From contig CAAEDU010000108.1 of NCBI GenBank assembly GCA_900754695.1, positions 1 to 8,752 on the forward strand: 8,752 nt of DNA. Direction: 5' to 3'. Shown in pieces: positions 6,694 to 8,752 of this stretch. A program made the translations under genes and the position numbers. Every line of letters starts with the position of its first letter. Position 1 is the first letter of the stretch. Under the pieces are notes generated by a model, which had not been told where the DNA came from, did no database searches, and saw nothing but the letters and a program-made list of their open reading frames with translations. The stretch is from Clostridia bacterium. Lineage in GTDB: Bacteria > Bacillota > Clostridia > Christensenellales > CAG-917.

Positions 6694-8433
6694 ATGGCAA
6701 AAGTCAATCTTAAAATAAACAACATTCCCGTCACCGTCGAGGCAGGTTCCACCATCCTCGAGGCGGCGAAGGCGGCGGGCATCCGCATCCCCACGCTGTG
6801 CTATCTCAAAGACATCAACGCCATCGGCGCCTGCCGCGTGTGCGTGTGCGAGGTCAAGGGCGCAAGGAGCCTCGTCGCCGCCTGCGTCTATCCCGTCAGC
6901 GAGGGTATGGAAGTGTTCACCAACACTCCCAAGGTCATGCAGAGCAGAAAGACCACCGTCGAGCTCATCCTCTCCGACCACAACCAGGATTGCCTGAGCT
7001 GCGCGCGCAACAACAACTGCGAGTTGCAGCGCCTCTCTTTGGAGCTCGGCTGCGACGGGCACAAGTATAAGGGCGTGACCAACAAGTACGTCATCGACTC
7101 TTCCTCTTCCTGCATAGTGCGCGACAACAACAAGTGCGTGCTCTGTCGCAGGTGCGTCGCCGCGTGCGCGAAATATCAGTCCGTCGCGGTCATCGGCGCC
7201 AACGCAAGAGGCTTTGACACCCACATCGGCTGCGCGTTCGAGAAGCCGCTCTCCGAAGTCCCGTGCGTGGGCTGCGGACAGTGCATCGCGGTCTGTCCCG
7301 TCGGCGCACTCACCGAGCGCGAGGAAATAGACGATGTCCTGAACGCCCTTGCGGACTCCACCAAACACGTCGTGGTCGGCGTCGCTCCCTCCGTCAGAGT
7401 GGGGCTGGGCGAAGAGTTCGGCTATCCCATCGGCACCAACGTCGAGGGCAAGATGGTCGCGGCGCTCCGCCGCATGGGCTTCGCCAACGTCTTTGACGTC
7501 AACTTCGGCGCGGATCTCACCATCATGGAAGAGGGCTACGAGTTTCTCGACAGGCTACGTAGCGGCGGCAGATTGCCCATGATCACAAGCTGCTCGCCCG
7601 CGTGGATCAAGTTCTGCGAGCACAACTATCCGGACCTCCTCGGCAACCTCTCGAGCTGCAAATCTCCCCAGCAGATGTTCGGCGCCATCGTCAAGACCTA
7701 TTACGCCGAAAAGATGGGCTGGGCTCCCGAGGACATCACCGTCGTCTCCGTCATGCCTTGCACGGCGAAGAAGTTCGAGAAGGGCAGACCCTATCAGAAT
7801 GCGGCGGGCGTCCCCGACATCGACATCGCCATCACCACCCGCGAGCTCGCCAAGCTCATCCGCCGCTGCGGCATCATGTTCACTGAGCTCCCGGATGAGC
7901 AGTTCGACGCTCCTCTCGGCATCTACACCGGCGCGGGTCTCATCTTCGGCGCCACCGGCGGCGTGATGGAAGCGGCGCTCCGCACCGTCTACGAGGTCGT
8001 CGCGGGCAAGGAAGCCCCCTCCCTCGATTTCAAAGAGGTCAGAGGCACCAAGGGCATCAAGGAAGCCGCCTACGACATCAACGGCACCACGGTCAAGGTC
8101 GCGGTCGCGAGCGGGCTCAGCAACGCGCGCAAGATCCTCGAGGACATCCGCGCAGGCAAGGCGGACTATCAGTTCGTGGAGATCATGTCCTGCCCGGGCG
8201 GCTGCGTCAACGGCGGCGGTCAGCCCATCAAGAGCGCGTACGTCCGCAACAACACCGACGTCCCCGCCCTCCGTGCCAAAGCCATCTATGACACCGACAA
8301 GAAGATGAAGATGCGCAAATCCCACGAGAACCCCGTCGTCAAGGAGCTTTACGACGAATTCTTGGGCAAGCCTAATTCTCACCTCGCTCACGAACTCTTA
8401 CACACGCGCTATACGCCTCGCAACAACTACTGA
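6694..8433 (+). CDS. hydA: HydA, catalytic [FeFe]-hydrogenase subunit (NAD-linked, bifurcating type)
   Basis: This 579-residue protein is the catalytic subunit, interconverting H2 and protons plus electrons. With HydBC it would couple this to NAD(H) and ferredoxin. Residues 1-80 are a plant-type [2Fe-2S] domain (C36, C47, C50, C64). H96, C100, C103 and C109 bind a His-ligated [4Fe-4S] cluster. Residues 145-205 are a two-cluster ferredoxin (C148, C151, C154, C158; C191, C194, C197, C201). The H-domain carries motif 1 TSCSPAW (298-304), motif 2 MPCTAKKFE (354-362) and motif 3 EIMSCPGGCVNGGGQP (496-511, C500 and C504). Residues 525-570 match the small-subunit-like tail, so no separate small subunit is needed. 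Motif 1 has Ser301 where CpI-type enzymes have a second Cys. I recall TSCSP as common in this class. AAGGAG lies 7 bases before the start. No Tat signal is seen, so it is cytoplasmic. Last gene of the operon. Confidence 0.96.
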   Translation: MAKVNLKINNIPVTVEAGSTILEAAKAAGIRIPTLCYLKDINAIGACRVCVCEVKGARSLVAACVYPVSEGMEVFTNTPKVMQSRKTTVELILSDHNQDCLSCARNNNCELQRLSLELGCDGHKYKGVTNKYVIDSSSSCIVRDNNKCVLCRRCVAACAKYQSVAVIGANARGFDTHIGCAFEKPLSEVPCVGCGQCIAVCPVGALTEREEIDDVLNALADSTKHVVVGVAPSVRVGLGEEFGYPIGTNVEGKMVAALRRMGFANVFDVNFGADLTIMEEGYEFLDRLRSGGRLPMITSCSPAWIKFCEHNYPDLLGNLSSCKSPQQMFGAIVKTYYAEKMGWAPEDITVVSVMPCTAKKFEKGRPYQNAAGVPDIDIAITTRELAKLIRRCGIMFTELPDEQFDAPLGIYTGAGLIFGATGGVMEAALRTVYEVVAGKEAPSLDFKEVRGTKGIKEAAYDINGTTVKVAVASGLSNARKILEDIRAGKADYQFVEIMSCPGGCVNGGGQPIKSAYVRNNTDVPALRAKAIYDTDKKMKMRKSHENPVVKELYDEFLGKPNSHLAHELLHTRYTPRNNY

Positions 8434-8437
8434 GTTG

Positions 8438-8561
8438 CCGAGGGCGCTATTTGGCGCACAACTTTGTCAGCACCCCTTTTTCGGTTCGTTACGTACGCCT
8501 AAGTACGCGCCTCACCGAAAAAGGGGTGCTTTCGCGTTCTGCATCCAAATATCGCCCTCGG
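8438..8561. terminator. 124-base concentric palindrome, probable operon terminator
   Basis: Three stems share one exact centre at 8499.5. The outer arms are 8438-8454 and 8545-8561 (17 bp, one mismatch). The middle arms are AGCACCCCTTTTTCGGT (8469-8485) and its perfect complement (8514-8530). The inner arms are CGTAC (8492-8496) and GTACG (8503-8507). The unpaired steps are also symmetric, 14 bases on each side and then 6. It starts five bases after the hydA stop. The middle stem would be a stable RNA hairpin followed by TTT, so it probably ends the transcript, possibly in both directions, though a proper U-run is missing. The unusual symmetry also fits an inserted palindromic element. Confidence 0.65.
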
Positions 8562-8599
8562 GCACGGAAAGAGGTCCTATCGCCGTCAGCCAACGAACG

Positions 8600-8700
8600 G
8601 CATGAGCGGGCGTCTTTGAGCACGACGTTTCTCATTCGAAGACGGTCTGACGAAAACTCCGAGCGAGACGTCCTTAGACCCGACGCTCGCTTATTCGAAG
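8600..8700 (-). repeat. Two degenerate direct repeats, 59-base period
   Basis: Read on the minus strand, CTTCGAATAAG begins at 8700 and CTTCGAATGAG at 8641, exactly 59 bases apart. After each, similarity continues for about 40 bases with a one-base gap: CGTCG, then a block ending in AAGGACG or AAAGACG, then CGCTC. A third, weaker relative begins at 84 on the plus strand. The 59-base period and one-base gap break any reading frame, so the repeat is noncoding. The stretch 8434-8752 (319 bases) holds no believable gene, only these repeats and the two palindromes. Confidence 0.55.
8635..8648 (-). repeat. 14-bp inverted-repeat copy, right
   Basis: TTCGAAGACGGTCT here is the exact reverse complement of 77-90. 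It forms the start of the second degenerate direct repeat on the minus strand. Together the two copies bracket the whole hydrogenase operon in inverted orientation. Confidence 0.7.
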
Positions 8701-8704
8701 TGGA

Positions 8705-8752
8705 GCCGCTCACCAAGCGCTCACAGGGCGAAGCCCTCTTGAGCGCCGCGGC
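8705..8752. repeat. Nested palindromic repeat, right edge
   Basis: The outer arms are GCCGC (8705-8709) and GCGGC (8748-8752). The middle arms are GCGCTCA (8717-8723) and TGAGCGC (8740-8746). The inner arms are AGGGC (8725-8729) and GCCCT (8733-8737) around a GAA loop. Read on the minus strand, its plan matches the element at 11-74: three nested stems, then TTGG(C)TGAGCGGC, then a TTCGAA sequence. It touches the window edge, so it may extend further. Confidence 0.65.

Noticed and set aside
8634..8700. TTCGAAT sequences resembling a tRNA T-loop on the minus strand
   Set aside because: No paired acceptor, D or anticodon arms can be built around them; they belong to the degenerate repeat.
8489..8716. 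75-codon minus-strand reading frame in the 3' flank
   Set aside because: It begins inside the nested palindrome, runs through the 59-base repeats (whose period is not a multiple of three) and ends in the 124-base palindrome. It has no ribosome site and is rich in Arg and Ser.

Overview
The window holds one complete, rightward operon of ten genes (254-8433). It encodes an NAD-linked, probably electron-bifurcating [FeFe]-hydrogenase of the HydABC type, with a block of sensor- or maturation-like genes inserted between hydC and hydBA. Gene content, the GC-rich coding sequence, the strong GGAGG ribosome sites and a sigma-A-type promoter in an AT-rich island point to a strictly anaerobic, fermentative member of the Bacillota (Clostridia), probably a GC-rich gut or digester lineage. 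The exact taxon cannot be named from sequence alone.

Layout. Positions 1-253 are intergenic. They hold a nested palindrome (11-74), a repeat sequence (77-90), an intrinsic terminator for an upstream gene (112-137) and a TTGCAA-N17-TACAAT promoter (177-205). The genes follow in order: hydC (24-kDa/NuoE-like, 254-754), a DRTGG-domain protein (792-1130), an RsbW-like ATPase (1132-1560), a [FeFe]-hydrogenase-like protein with altered H-cluster motifs and an extra Fe-S domain (1577-2866), a second DRTGG-domain protein (2863-3192), a PHP-domain metal hydrolase (3267-3965), a second GHKL ATPase (3962-4507), a thioredoxin-like [2Fe-2S] protein (4504-4881), hydB (NuoF-like, 4897-6681) and hydA (catalytic subunit, 6694-8433). 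Most junctions are tight: three are 4-base ATGA overlaps, and only two gaps exceed 20 bases (37 and 74). After hydA, 8434-8752 has no believable gene. It holds a 124-base concentric palindrome that probably ends the transcript, then degenerate repeats and a second nested palindrome related to the one at the left edge but inverted.

How the parts fit. HydA carries the H-cluster and a chain of Fe-S clusters, HydB carries the FMN/NAD(H) site, and HydC adds a [2Fe-2S] cluster. Together such enzymes couple H2 to both NAD(H) and ferredoxin. The genes between hydC and hydB look like a signalling cassette: a hydrogenase-like domain that lacks the paired cysteine of the active enzyme, two ATPases without a visible phospho-acceptor domain, two small DRTGG proteins and a PHP phosphoesterase. 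My inference is that this cassette reports H2 or redox state to expression or assembly of the enzyme. Similar clusters are, from memory, widespread in Clostridia and Thermotoga, but the role of the cassette is poorly described. No HydEFG maturases, transposase, CRISPR array, tRNA or rRNA are visible.
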